Source: Spironucleus salmonicida (Eukaryota; Fornicata; Diplomonadida; Hexamitidae). From it: a stretch of 64,000 bases of DNA. Position 1 is the stretch's first letter. Every line of letters starts with the position of its first letter. The stretch covers positions 1,480,001 through 1,544,000 of the forward strand of contig CM035319.1 of assembly GCA_000497125.2 (NCBI GenBank). Reading direction: 5' to 3'. A program made the position numbers and the translations under genes. The notes under the pieces are model-generated. The model searched no databases. It was not told the DNA's origin and was given only the letters and a program-made list of their open reading frames with translations. This document shows, piece after piece, positions 14,501-27,163 of this stretch.

Positions 14501-14828
14501 AGCCGATTAGTATATTCTTAAAGAATTAGATATGCGTCTAAGAGCTGCTAATATTGAATTCTGCTAAATATTAAATCGTCACTTACCAACATTATAGTTA
14601 TAACTCTAATAATTTTTTATGCAGCCAATTCATTTACAGTAGAATTAAATTGTTAATGAAATGATAGTTGTACCGTTTAAGTTTGCTAAGATTACATATT
14701 TTTCTATGAAATTGCAATAAATTTATGTATATTTAACTTAATTTAGAAATGCAATAATCAATGAGCAATTTAATAGCTAGGTTGGAGTAATTATTGAAGA
14801 TTTTGTATCTGTTGATATTGTGGAGTGA
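11577..14828 (+). CDS. large unrecognised helical protein (1,083 aa)
   Basis: A single frame of 1,084 codons with only TGA as terminator. Composition is that of an all-alpha solenoid: repeated Leu/Ile-rich helices about 15-20 residues long, a Gln-rich coiled-coil section around residues 580-680, then more helices. There is no RING, U-box, kinase or P-loop signature and no clear membrane segment. The shape could suit a nucleoporin, HEAT-type scaffold or E4-like protein, but no motif decides. An earlier ATG (11555) is in a different frame that ends within 21 codons. The stop sits in GAGTGAAAT. Confidence 0.85.
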
Positions 14829-14967
14829 AATAATCATATTAGTATACACCTAAGTATCACTTAAAAATAAAAATTATGTACTTTTAATTATTGTAAATAA
14901 TAAAAATAATGCATCCCAACCAACAAGTTCAAAGTTAATTCGCTCTTAATCTTATTCACCCAAAACC

Positions 14968-15234
14968 TCACTCTTTCTAAAGCTCTATAAGTTCCTGCGG
15001 GGCTACCTCGCCTTCACCAAATTCAGTTTCTAACGGGTCGTATGCCATATCCTCGAACCAGCGAACCAAGCGAGTACGGTAACGGCGTAATGCCAATTCA
15101 TATTAATATAACTTACGATCTTTCTCTTTGGCCAACAGTACAAGCCTAAGATTCTGCTGCGCAAGACGCTGGTTTTCTTCTTATAGGATAGCCAGTTACT
15201 ACTGTATTTCTGAAGGGGTTTGCTGCTTGCTCAT
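14968..15234 (-). CDS. small coiled-coil protein (88 aa)
   Basis: MSKQQTPSEIQQQLAILQEEN opens a leucine-heptad coiled coil (residues ~8-50), followed by a basic stretch (LRRYRTRLVRWF) and an acidic tail. It is clearly richer in G+C than its surroundings but still uses TAA/TAG for several glutamines. Basic-hydrophobic WF after the coil might bind membrane or a partner; no family is recognised. It is divergent from RER1 with an 89 bp shared upstream region. Stop context is GAGTGAGG. Confidence 0.75.
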
Positions 15235-15323
15235 TGAAGTGGAATGTTAGGCAATACTGAAAGGGAATGTAATTATAAATTTAAATATAATAATGGTATA
15301 TTTTGGAATCCTCTAAAAACTTA

Positions 15324-15863
15324 ATGCAGGAGACGTTGCCACAGTAAGCACGTAAATAATATTTTAAAGCTAAGTAATAATTAAAGCAACTAGAGAATTT
15401 AACTGCAGGATTTTCGTTATATCGCTGGATAGGTACTACAGTATTAACAGTTTTCTACTTACTATTTGTATTACTCACTCATTCCCACTACGCCATTGTA
15501 TATTTTCTCTATATTTACATCTTATCTGCTTTTATTCAATTTATATCACCAAAAACAGGAGACTCAACCGTAGCTCTTCCAGTGAGTACAACAGATTTAG
15601 CAGATGCAAAGAATTATCAAAGGGAGATGTGTGAATTTGACTTCTGGTTTGTGGCCACCATTTGGACATTTATTTCACTCATTCTCTCATTTTTCCCATT
15701 TACAGATATCCCCGTTTTTTGGCCTGTTCTTGTACTATACTCAATCGCTTTAACGATAGCCATAGTACATAAGGAACTTTAGAAGTGGAAATCAATGAAT
15801 GTTGATGCTAAAACGGCTGTGAAACACTGGGTTGGTCTCAATAAACCAAAATATTCGCAGTGA
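15324..15863 (+). CDS. RER1: RER1 family ER-retrieval receptor (179 aa)
   Basis: RER1 is a four-helix Golgi/ER protein that sorts membrane proteins back to the ER through COPI. The order seen here matches: SLYRWIGT (family YWLDR region), hydrophobic segments at ~30-50 and ~55-75 ending in FIQFISPK (family LFIAFLSPK), the EFDFWFVAT element (family EFKFWHxAT), IPVFWPVLVLY (family VPVFWPILVMY) and a final charged stretch with KHWVGLNKPKY. Length is close to the usual ~195 residues. Neighbours are unrelated. The stop is embedded in CAGTGAACC, exactly the Giardia-type AGTRAAY signal, and lies 8 bp from the stop of the converging gene. Confidence 0.93.
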
Positions 15864-15871
15864 ACCCTTTA

Positions 15872-16528
15872 TCACTCAACTTCATATGTGCAGTAAGAGT
15901 AAATCTGATCTTCTGTTTATATAATAATAAACTAAGCACTAAAGTATTCAATCAAAAAAATCTCTAGTTATGTCTCAAATTTTCTGTTATATAATTATAT
16001 TACTTTTCTATTTTTTAAACCCTAAATATTAATTATTATATTAGACTATTTAATTTTTATAGTACTAGGTAGTTTCAACTGCAAATTATGATTATCTCCT
16101 TCAAATACATCGGCAGAGCTAGTTTAAATAGAAATATGTGGATAAGAGATAACTACCTGAAACTTGTCTAATATTTCTATTTTATTTATTTTTCGGGCTC
16201 CAATCAAGCAACTCTTAAATAATGCCATTTCGTCTCCCACAGTATCAAAAGCTCTGAAAAATAATAGTTATTTAATCTATTATTTGTGATTATTGTATAA
16301 TATCTGATAAGTAAACTGCAAATTTCTCTACAATAATTAAATCAAAAACTTCTCTAAAATTTAATTTTTATATCGTAATTTTATAGAAAGGCATTCATTA
16401 CCAATCAAATCCATGAAGAAATTGTCTAATGTCTCATAAAAATTACCATGTATCAATTTTTCATTCCTCAAGATATCTTATAGTGTCAGAAACTAAAGTT
16501 CATCTGACAAATAGGTTAAATCTAACAT
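15872..16528 (-). CDS. unrecognised protein (218 aa)
   Basis: The frame starts MLDLTYLSDELQFL only 26 bp downstream of the MYND gene stop, so the two minus-strand genes are tandem and tightly packed. The N-terminal half is helical with many hydrophobic residues. The C-terminal half (FQVVISYPHISIQ, TIKIKQSNIIINIQG) looks beta-rich. No motif is recognised. The stop context GAGTGATAA lies 8 bp from the stop of RER1. Confidence 0.8.
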
Positions 16529-16554
16529 TCTGACAATAGTTTGTAGAAAAAATC

Positions 16555-18087
16555 TCACCCGAACAAGCACTTATATACGTGCAACAACAACCATGCTGCT
16601 CCAAATTCTCCTTCTACTTCAGCATTTTTTTCTCCTAGTGTCTGCTCTAATTTTGTAGCCACGCCTTTGCTCTATAGACTCCATTCATCCTTTCCTACGT
16701 CTTCTACGCATGCAAGCCCAACACCAATAACCAATATACACTATTAGTAAAAACTTGATTCGGTTCCGTAAAATCTCTCGATGTATTCAACACTAAACAC
16801 TGCACTTTAAATAGCTTCCTTTACATCAGCACGGAAGCTCAATTTGTCCTCTTCACGCATCTATTCTGCTCTATTATAGTCCTCAACCATTCTTTTTAAT
16901 ATAGGATTACTATAATCTGTGTTCTCAGGTATTTTTCGTTCTTTTTTTAAGTTTTCGATAGCGTTCGTCATTGGTGCATAAAACTACATCAATGAGTCTC
17001 TAAATATGTTTTACGCCGATAATAAAGCTTACACACTTTACGATTCTGAATACTTTTCACTGAAAAGCCCTAACTTTGCAACAGAATAAATCTACAAGCA
17101 AGTTTGGAGTGAGTTTACACCGCACGCCAAAGTTGCGAAATAGAGTGCAGATGCAGCGGTATTAAGTGCCTATGTGAAGTCTTTTTCAGCGATTAGGACA
17201 CGCGTCTGAGATGTCCAATATTTACTTTGCAAATATGCTAATCCAGCGCCAGAATTCGATCTGTAGACTTCATCACGGAGCGAATTTTCTAACTAAATTT
17301 CAAGTTCGAGTTAAAGAGCCGATTTCAGTTGCGTTAGATGCTGCGGTGGATTTGACATTGAGCCTCCACTTTTGCTCAAATTACTATTCTAATTGACATT
17401 GCTACCTTAATTATCACCAATTTCTTTCGCTTTCTTAACTATTGACTCAGCTAAATCGATTTCAGCCGACATTCCAATCATATCTGGACGTATTTCGTTA
17501 ATATTCTCGAGATTTTGAATTATATCTTATTTCAGTTCGTTTTGGCATAAGCTTCGAAGCTCTGCTTATCGTTACTGAATCAGAAATTTAGCACGCGAAA
17601 CATATCCTCGTGCCGCATCTTTGGCGCCAGCAAGCGTTGCGACATCAGCAAGGGCCAGTAATGGTGGTACTAAATCTACACTTCCCTATCCATGAACTTC
17701 ACGAGCAAAAAATAGCGATCTTTCGGCTGCTGGTAACGCTAATTCATTATTACCTTCTAAAACATGTCTTCTACTTTCTAAATAAGAGACTCTCCGACAT
17801 TCGTCCTGAAGTGCCGCAAGCCGATTTGCAGTTTCTGGACGAGAACGTGTTGCCAATGGCAACTTCAAAATTTCTCGGATTGCAGCTTGACGCTCACAAA
17901 GAATCGCGTGGCATGCCAAGTCGTCCAAAAGCAGATGCTCTCTGCAGCAATAACATGTTCTACACTGTGTGCACAAGAAGGCTCCATCTGAGTTACAGAT
18001 AACACATATATACCTTCTACCTTTTGGGGCGGATAAAGCATGTACTTGAATAAACTTTGATGGTAAACGTATTTCTTCGTCCGCCAT
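16555..18087 (-). CDS. MYND-type zinc-finger protein (510 aa)
   Basis: Residues 28-64 contain CVICNSDGAFLCTQC, CYCC, H and HAILC, matching the C-x2-C...C-x2-C...C-x3-C...H-x3-C pattern of MYND fingers, which bind proline-rich partners. The remaining ~440 residues are helical with Glu/Asn-rich stretches (LDSxNxxKSL-like) and no SET domain is evident, so it is more likely an adaptor than a methyltransferase. The 5' half is GC-richer than the window average. Start ATG follows an AT-only flank shared with the divergent thioredoxin gene. Confidence 0.85.
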
Positions 18088-18209
18088 TATTGCGAAAGTA
18101 TAATAATATAAATATAAATATAATAATAATTAGTTACGGAACGAATGCAAATGGGTTAATTTTAGTTATTATTATATGATTTCAATAGCATTATATAAGA
18201 TAAAAATAA

Positions 18210-18584
18210 ATGCTAGTACTAGCAGTTTGTTTTGGTCTTTAAGGATATAGAGCTGTTAATTATGCTCCTTAAAAAACTGCTTTATAGGCTATATAAGAAC
18301 TTAAACCTACTAAAATACTTCTTTTTCATGCAAAATGGTGCGGTGACTGTTAAAAACATGTCCCATTCATATCAAACATCTTTTCACAACTGTAAACAAT
18401 AATACCATAGGTGGAAATAAATCAGATAGAAGTAGATTATAACAAGTAAGATTAGAATGGGCTAACGAAATAATTTAAAATTACAAAAATACCTACAATC
18501 ATCATATTACGAGGTAAACATTTATGTAAACTTACTGAATATCCTAAAGTAACTTGGGAGGATGATATGGCTGATTGTTTCTGA
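18210..18584 (+). CDS. thioredoxin-like protein with CGDC active site (124 aa)
   Basis: A short hydrophobic N-terminus (MLVLAVCFGLQGYRA) may be a signal peptide. The fold then follows: KILLFHAKWCGDCQKHVPF with redox cysteines at about 44 and 47, IEVDYN, and the cis-proline strand KIPTIIILRGK near residue 95. CGDC replaces the usual CGPC, which in related proteins changes redox potential (family knowledge). It may act as a disulfide oxidoreductase in the secretory route if the signal peptide is real, or in the cytosol otherwise. Five of its glutamines are TAA/TAG. Confidence 0.87.
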
Positions 18585-19042
18585 TTTGTATTAATATTGG
18601 AGCATCTGGTGTTTTAATTAGTTATTTTTTAAAAATTTAGTGTATTTATCCTTTTATATAGTAATTAATATAAGTAGAAATAAACATTGTGTTATATCTT
18701 TAATAGATAAAAATTTGAACTAGTATTCAAATAAAATATTATTCCAACTATTGAATATAATATCATTCAAAATTTTGGTATTAATAGAGTACTAGTATAT
18801 GCATATGGTGTGAATGATTACATATATATTTCTTCATTGTATTGCAAAAAAATTATGTGATAGATAAAATTTCAAAATCAGGTAACGGTTTATTATATAA
18901 TTGAAAAAACTTTTAATATATAATAAGTAAAACATCATAATTACTAATAAAGAATTGATACATCTCTATATTAATTTAATTCTCTTATCAGAAGACTTTC
19001 ACAAGATATTATAAAACCCTGCTTTGTTAAATAGATTTTTGA
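18585..19042. other. intergenic region between convergent genes
   Basis: About 460 bp of AT-rich sequence with TGA in every frame and no protein-like translation. One of the few convergent pairs in the window with a long spacer. Confidence 0.6.
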
Positions 19043-19720
19043 TCATAAACTATCAGGAAATGCCCAAAATCTATTTCCATTATGTAGGTACCAATCTACT
19101 AACTCAACAGCAAACCTAAAATCAGGACCACAGCTGTTCAATTTCTCTATTGTGGCTGGAAGAACACTTACAGTCCCCATACTTAACATGAGCTCGACCT
19201 CAGGCCGCATAAATAAGTTACGATTCAACATCCTACCTACCCTCCATTTTGCTTCTAGCATGGTTCGGCCTGATCGCAGTAGGAGATCAATAGCACGGTT
19301 AGCATCCTTTTTGATCACAGAGTCTTGACCAGCTGTGAACGTTCGAAAAGTAGTCACATAAACCATTAATTAAATTACTATTCCATTTGTATGAAGAGAT
19401 TTTCCCATATCTTCGATTTCATTTGGCACCAAACGTACGAAAAGCCGCTATCGAAATGTTTTCATGACCTATTCTTCTGCAATTAACTCTAAATATCTTG
19501 CGAAGTATGATACTGTATATATCTACACTGCTGCTCCTGTAACCTTCTCCATGATGTTTTCCTTCGTAAGACCAAATATCATCGGATTTGCTTCTGCCAG
19601 TTTTGATAGAACTACATCTAAATGGATTCCAGAAACGCGTACTATTTCATGAATATTGTCTCGAGTTGGTACCATATTAATCAGCCCATTCAAAACCCAT
19701 ATACTCTAAAACTGGCTCAT
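19043..19720 (-). CDS. unrecognised protein, GC-richer than neighbours (225 aa)
   Basis: Read with TAA/TAG as Gln, one frame runs from MSQFQSIWVLN through VRVSGIHLDVVLSKL and ATIEKLNSCG to WAFPDSL and TGA. A standard-code reading would see only the last 107 residues because of TAG/TAA near 19372-19380. The product is mixed alpha/beta without transmembrane segments. I recognise no family. G+C content is above the window mean. The ATG faces the epimerase gene across a 74 bp AT-only spacer. Confidence 0.82.
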
Positions 19721-19794
19721 TGTTTGATTCTATATAAAATATATTATATAAATTATTTCTTAAAATTATTAATGACTACTAACTTATTAAATTA
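19721..19794. promoter_or_regulatory. divergent AT-only promoter region
   Basis: 74 bp of almost pure A/T between two divergent start codons. Diplomonads use short AT-rich initiator elements directly at the start codon (established for Giardia and Spironucleus); this spacer fits that pattern. Confidence 0.45.
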
Positions 19795-20670
19795 ATGAAA
19801 ATTATAATTACAGGGTTTAATGGCTTCATAGGTAAACATTTAATGTCAATATTAAATGATCAAAATGATATATTTATACTGCTTTGCAGATAGTCAACTA
19901 AAATATTAACTAATTTTTAAAGTAATATGGAAATCTACCGGGTGAATTCTTTTGAAGAGCCAATAAATTTATCATGTGATATTCTAGTTCATTTAGCGGG
20001 GAGTTCTAAATGGGGGACGTTAGAAAATTCTAATTCCTTCAACTCATCAATATGTATAATGAAAAATCTTATGGATACTATTAAATTTACTCGATTTGTT
20101 TATATTTCTTCTGGAGCTGCTGATCTTTACGAGAAATCATAGCCAAAATAACTTTATTATTATGCATTATCAAAATATTTAAACGAATTACAAGTTAAAT
20201 AATTATAAAATTATATTATTCTAAGGCCTGGAGAAGTGTACGGAAAAGATGATAAGTTAATTACAGCTTAAAATATCTTAAATTTTCAATCCAAGATTTG
20301 TTTTACTACAAATTCGATAATTTCTGTTACAGATGCTAATTCTGTAGCTTTTGGAATAAAACAGGCAATTTACTCATCAAAAACTGGAATTTATAATTTA
20401 GGTGGTGAAAATATAAGTATAGATCGTCTCGCACGGATTGTATAGTAATAAAGTGCGATATATTCTACTAATATAATTTTCAGCTCAATTTTAGCACGAT
20501 ATTTTGCGAAGTTTGGTAAATTTTTTGGTATTGATGATGAGTCTATTAAATACGGAACATTAGACTGGTATTAAGATAGCTCAAAATCTATTGAGGAATT
20601 GTAATATAAATATAATACAGTACCATATATTGTTAAAAATGTAGTTGAATGGTTAAAACTTAGATCGTGA
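19795..20670 (+). CDS. NAD(P)-dependent epimerase/dehydratase, extended SDR (291 aa)
   Basis: The start MKIIITGFNGFIGKHL carries the Rossmann GxxGxxG motif. DILVHLAG (residues ~62-70) is the usual cofactor-strand motif, YISSG precedes the catalytic region and YYYALSKYL supplies the Y-x3-K pair. LRPGEVYG is the typical RPxxVYG substrate-loop motif. The length suits a sugar-nucleotide epimerase or dehydratase. The substrate cannot be told from sequence. Many Gln are TAA. The stop TCGTGATAA is followed by AT-rich spacer before the next gene on the same strand. Confidence 0.92.
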
Positions 20671-20796
20671 TAAATAAATTATATCATATTTATTATAAAT
20701 TATAGTAACAGCATTGTACAAAATTATCTTCGTTTTTCTATAACAAAAATTATTAGTCATATAATTATTATTAGTTATAAATATTATTTAATAAAA

Positions 20797-22716
20797 ATGA
20801 CACAATGTAATAATCCTTAATAGCCACCTATTTTAATATTCACAGTAGTACTAGGTTTACTAATACCAATTTATAATAAAGATACAAGGTTTCCTTTCAT
20901 AAAAGCATACATGGTATTATTTATTGTTACATTTATTCTCAACCTAATTACAGTTATTGTTTATTTCTTCTAAAAATTTTGGTGGGGAGCATTTGCTACA
21001 TTTGCAAGTACAATCTTGACATTATCATATTTATCTGGTATGACTTGGGATTTAAATCGATCATAGTAGGTTATAATTGCTTAATTATTCATCACAGTAT
21101 TCTAAACAACAGTTTTTGCTATATCTATAATTTCATCGCAGGAAGATAATTTGTGCAATATACCTATGTTTGCTGCTCTACCTTTGGCATCTATTAGTTT
21201 TTAATTTTCAAGTCTAGTTTACTTTGTTTATAGAATATTTAATTTATATAAGCAACATAACAGAACATTAATGTATGTGCCAGATGAAGCTAGAAGTACT
21301 ATTCGATTACATAGATATAATATTCCCGAAAAATTCTAAGTGAAATTACCTTGGTTATATTTTACAGGAAAAGTTGCTGACCATGTCGATTATGGCTTAT
21401 AATATGTGATGAATATTTCCACTGCTAGGAATATTCCTGTAAAAATATAGTAAGGTCATGATATTTAAAAACTTATAGTAGTTGGTAGGAATACTATTTA
21501 GTTAGATATCGTTGATGATGATGATTTTTAGTAGAATATAATTTTAGTTTAAAGAAAATAAAAATTATCTTAGTAGCATAGAATGGATTTAATTCGTTAT
21601 TATACAATGTTATCAACTCCTTAAGATAAATTTTTTACTATTAAACTTCATAGACACGAAATATTAAAAGATTTCATGTCCGAACTATTAAGAACACCAC
21701 TTGAACATCATGTATATGACTTGAAAACAGTAATTGCAGGGTCTGATAGCTATAATCCTAGAACTATTCTTGTAGACTGTCTTTCAACCGTCGCATTCAA
21801 GTTATTTACACCATTTTTAAACAATAAGGATATTGATGATGTCCAGTCTATCTAGTCATTTTCAATTTTAAACTCGAATGAGAATGATTCAAACTCGTTT
21901 GTTAATTATTCCGAATAAAATACAATAATCATGTCATCCGATATTTCTTCATCTCATGCCTATCTTATGGGTTGGATTATAGGAAAATGCCTTCTAGAAA
22001 ATGTATAAATTTGTGCACCGCTATCTAAACTTTTCTTAGCTCTCACAACGGATCTTCCACCTACTATTTCCGACGTTGCGGATTATGATTCTTCTTTTAA
22101 ATTCGATCTTGTTTAGGCCGAAATTGATGATCACTAATTCCATCAATTAGTTAACTCAATAGGTAATGTAAAACACCAAATCATTAAGGTGAAGAATTCG
22201 GAACTGCGTCTGCACGCGATCGATATTGCACATGCTGTATAGCTCAAGTTTTACGCAGGTAATGCTATAAAACTATAGGCTCTCCGCTTGGGGTTCAGGA
22301 ATGCCATCCCGTAGCCTGCTGATTTTTATCTTGATAGTGAACTGCTCTTCAAAAAACTTGTTGGGTCCTCTAAAATCGATGTTGAGGACTGGTAGAAATT
22401 CACAATCTTTGTTGATTTCCCAGGAAATTCATAAATTTCTGTCTGGTTTTTCGAAATTCTGCGTGAGAAAGTCAAGTTCTGCGAATTCGTTCTTAGACTT
22501 GCAACAGGTCTTCGTTGTGTCCCTTAAGGTGGTTTTGAAGAGCTAGGACGTGCTAAGTTTAGCGGTGTTAAAAAAGTGCTGTTTTAAGTATAGAGATGCG
22601 ACTTACGTGTTGGAGTATAGGGAGGTGATTTTGGTGTTTTTAGGTGTCCAGATTGTGGTAGCAAAGGATAACTAGAGCGGCTTATGGAGGAGGCGAAAGA
22701 TTCTATGATCGAGTGA
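20797..22716 (+). CDS. membrane-anchored HECT-type E3 ubiquitin ligase (639 aa)
   Basis: About five hydrophobic segments occupy residues ~10-155 (for example ILIFTVVLGLLIPIY and LFIVTFILNLITVIVYFF). The C-terminal ~370 residues fit a HECT domain: MGWIIGKCLLENVQI and TISDVADYDSSF in the N-lobe, then RLATGLRCVPQGGFEEL in the C-lobe, matching the family FVTGxSRVPxGGF element. Near the end FRCPDCGSKGQLERL aligns with the family catalytic TCFNQLxLPxYSSKEQL; either cysteine could be catalytic. HECT enzymes take ubiquitin on this Cys before passing it to substrates. The 3' third is GC-rich. Stop context GAGTGATT. Confidence 0.87.
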
Positions 22717-24221
22717 TTAGGGAATTGAAGTTATTTGACCTAATTTGGATATTAGGAACCGCGTAAATAGTTTACTCCATTTATCTAATATAAAGTCGTC
22801 TATTTATTATGAAATAAATTATTATTACAAAACCAATCTTCAGAAGATTATAAATAACATGTTTTACGGTTAAACTTAAAATTATTAATTGAATCAAGTA
22901 GTTATTCTAGAAAATAGTTTATTTTTATTATTATCTTATTTATCATTTGATATGAGTTATCTAAAATAACATTTTATAAATTTATTTATTCGGTAAGAAA
23001 TTAATATAACCATATTACAAGATCATAGGAAATACAAATCTCCCTACTCGTCTTAATATTTGAATGTATCTGATTATTTAGAGAATACTGAAATATCATA
23101 ACTATATACTGGAAATCACTGTATCAGTTATTCAATAATATTACTATATTTTTTATATCAACATATTATATAAAACTACCAAATAAAGAAATGTATGGTC
23201 ATTATTCAACCTAAATATTATCTAAATTATTATCATTAACATTATCTCTAGTTAAATATTGGGCCAAAATAAGGTTTTTAAGCAAAGCTTATAAATGGTC
23301 CTTTTCATAAAAATCACGCAAAAATTAATACTATGACTATAGTTCGTTTGAAACCTAACATAAGTATAATTCTTATTTGTCAATGTTCTGAATTGATTAA
23401 TTTCTAACTGCTTATAAATTTGTCATAAACTATTTATAAGTTTAATTATTTATTGATAGGTGATGCTCTTACAATAAAAGTTGATGGAACTGTTAAGTTT
23501 TTAATTTTTATATATCTAACTATATTTGATAATCTTAGGATTGAGATTCATATAATTAATGGAGATAAGTTTATTTAGTTAATAAAACTTAGTTAATATC
23601 ATTTTATTAATCCCTTAAACCATAAAAAATAGACTTATAGTCTATAATTTATTATTATATAAGATTAAGGTTGATATCTGACGCTTAAATTTAGTCCTTA
23701 TATGATTAAATTCTTTATAATTAGGTTTAAATAATTTCTTTATTATATTGAATTTGATTTATTTTGACATTGTTATCCCTGTATAAATACGTTAATACAC
23801 TTAGTTAAAATCTATATTTTGATAAGCTTTTAGTATCGATGATAAATTTAAACGCGTTACTAGAAAGATATTAGAAATCATTATCTATTACTTTTTAATA
23901 TAATGTATCATTATTTTTGGTATTAAAATCATTTATTTAGTTTTACAACACTTAAATTTTGTCAACAATTCTCTAATATTGATCATTTTATATATAAAAT
24001 TTTAATTTTTATAATTTTGTGTTAAAGTCTGATTCTTTTTAGCCCAAAATTTGATTTTTATAACAAATTTATTCGCCATTAGCGAGTTCATTCTTTAACT
24101 ACTCAAAATATTAAGTTCTTTGTATATATTTTTAGCGAATACTAGACAATTTTTTCCTTAATAAGTTTATTATTTATTAATTCATTTTTATTAATATAAA
24201 AATAAATATATAATAGATTCA
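22717..24221. other. AT-rich gene desert
   Basis: 1.5 kb with no protein-like frame on either strand. Base composition resembles the first 2.4 kb. No tandem repeat longer than a few units was noticed and no transposase or reverse-transcriptase motif could be read. Confidence 0.6.
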
Positions 24222-24530
24222 TCACTTTAATTCCTGCTCTTAACTGACAACAAACGATTAATTAATTTTAAATAACAGATTATAGACACCTTCGTTTTCT
24301 AAATCATCTATCTTATCCAATTATTTATTTATCTAGTGAGTAATTTTGATTTAGAATTCTTTTTCCTCAATCATTTGTTACTGAACTTCCCCATATACTG
24401 TTCTCATGAAAAAAGGTCTTACTTCACGATAATATAATATATAATATTACTTTAAGTCTTATTTTAAATTACTACGCTTAGCTTTTAACTCTGATATTTC
24501 ATTCTTCAAAAACTAGATTTATTATTCCAT
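24222..24530 (-). CDS. small coiled-coil protein (102 aa)
   Basis: MEQQIQFLKNEISELKAKR begins a heptad-repeat coil with glutamines written TAA/TAG. A Tyr/Arg-rich centre (YYILYYREVRPFF) is followed by a second coil. No upstream in-frame ATG exists before the AT-rich flank. It could be a subunit of a kinetochore, BLOC or tethering complex, but nothing decides. Stop context AAGTGATG. Confidence 0.65.
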
Positions 24531-24693
24531 TTAAGTTTTTCTTGAATTATTAATTACATATATAATACTTTATTTATTAATATTTTTTGAATACAAATAT
24601 ATATATTATATAATTTTATATACAATTATTTTGTTGAAATATAGTTAAATCTATATATTATAGACTCTTACCAGATTCCGCTCCAATTGACAG

Positions 24694-25305
24694 ATGAGTC
24701 TAAAGAAAACAATCACAGTTCCAACTTTAAAGTTATCACGTTTAAATAACTAATATGACCCTATAACTAGATAAGACTTTGGTGATGATACTAAGCGTTA
24801 TGTGGAGATAGGAGATCATACGCTATTTTTATAATAAATCACAATTCTTAAAGATCAATAGAAAATAATATTTAACAGTCCAGATTATCAAAATATTTTA
24901 TTATTATCAGAAATTAGCGATTATTTTGGTTAACTTGAAGCAATGTAAGAAAAGATGGTGTTTTAATTCAAAATTTATTAATCATTTCTAACTCAAGAAT
25001 AAGTTAGAAATTTAGCTCTAGTAAAAGAGGCATACAACCTTAAGGAGCTACTATCTAATAGTTATTTCGTAGAAAATGTAAATTAAGAATTAAATATTTA
25101 TTAATAAATAAATAATCAGTTAAAATAGATAATTTAACTAACGATTATATAATAATAGTAATCTAAATCACTACAAAAAAAAATAGTGCATTAAAAGGAG
25201 AAATATTAGAATAGTATAATAGACGAAGCTTATTAAATTTTAGATAAGTTAAGACACTCTAGAAATTAGTTATCTAAATATTTTACTTAAGTGTAACTAA
25301 AATGA
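24694..25305 (+). CDS. unrecognised protein with C-terminal coiled coil (203 aa)
   Basis: The N-terminal 100 residues are mixed (TVPTLKLSRLNNQYDP, YVEIGDHTLFLQQ), the rest is Gln/Leu/Lys-rich helix. All frames but this one contain TGA. It is divergent from the 102-residue coiled-coil gene and its stop is 18 bp from the kinase stop on the other strand. No known motif. Confidence 0.78.
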
Positions 25306-25323
25306 ATTGTGAATTATTTATTA

Positions 25324-26520
<1,197 letters not shown>

Positions 26521-26583
26521 TTTTACAGTAGCAATAGAAAATAATTAATATACATTACCTATTATTAGTATAACTTTTTATTT
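26521..26583. promoter_or_regulatory. short divergent promoter region
   Basis: 63 bp separate the kinase start from the divergent 141-residue coiled-coil gene. It is A/T except for a few bases and must contain both start-site elements if the starts are right. Confidence 0.4.
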
Positions 26584-27009
26584 ATGAGCGATTAATAATA
26601 ATCTATAAATGATAACTATCTCGCGTACTTAGTCCGCTAAACATTTAACGACTTCACTTCCAAATAAAATCAAATGTTTGATACAATAAAACGTCGAATA
26701 TAATCATAAGAAGATGATGTAGGATAACTAAAAATTCAATATGACGAAGTTCTTAATGATTAGACTAGTTTATTTTAATAATTAAACAGTTTAACCTGTG
26801 GTGGAGTTGTTCTTGATCAATAGGCACTTTAGCATTAAATTTAAAAACATTAAACTTAATTTAATGAGACGCTACTATTTATCGAACCATTTACTAAAAA
26901 GTTGGAACGTAGCTAGACGCTCCAAAGTGTTGCTCAGATCTAATTAACAAAATTAAAAGAGGAAATTGACGGGACAATAAAAATCGTTCAAGAGCAAATG
27001 CTACATTGA
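26584..27009 (+). CDS. small coiled-coil protein (141 aa)
   Basis: MSDQQQSINDN is followed by helices with heptads (FDTIKRRIQSQEDDVGQLKIQ and later LTKLKEEIDGTIKIV). A short break TCGGVVLDQQ separates the two coils, suggesting a helical hairpin as in prefoldin- or BORC-like subunits; this is only a shape argument. Initial glutamines are TAA TAA TAA. Stop is followed after 15 bases by AGTGAT. Confidence 0.72.
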
Positions 27010-27163
27010 ATTTCTAATTAGTGATTTTGGTAATTTCACTTGTGTAAATTAGATGTAGTATATATTATTTATATTAGTAGATCGAATTAGGCTTTTAATT
27101 ATATATTAATACTATATAAGTATATATTGCTACATAATAAATGCTGTAAATATATAGAAAGAT

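Noticed and set aside
19043-19366. A separate 107-residue gene
   Set aside because: It is only the 3' half of the 225-residue frame once TAA/TAG are read as Gln; a frameshift I first suspected near 19375 was a misreading.
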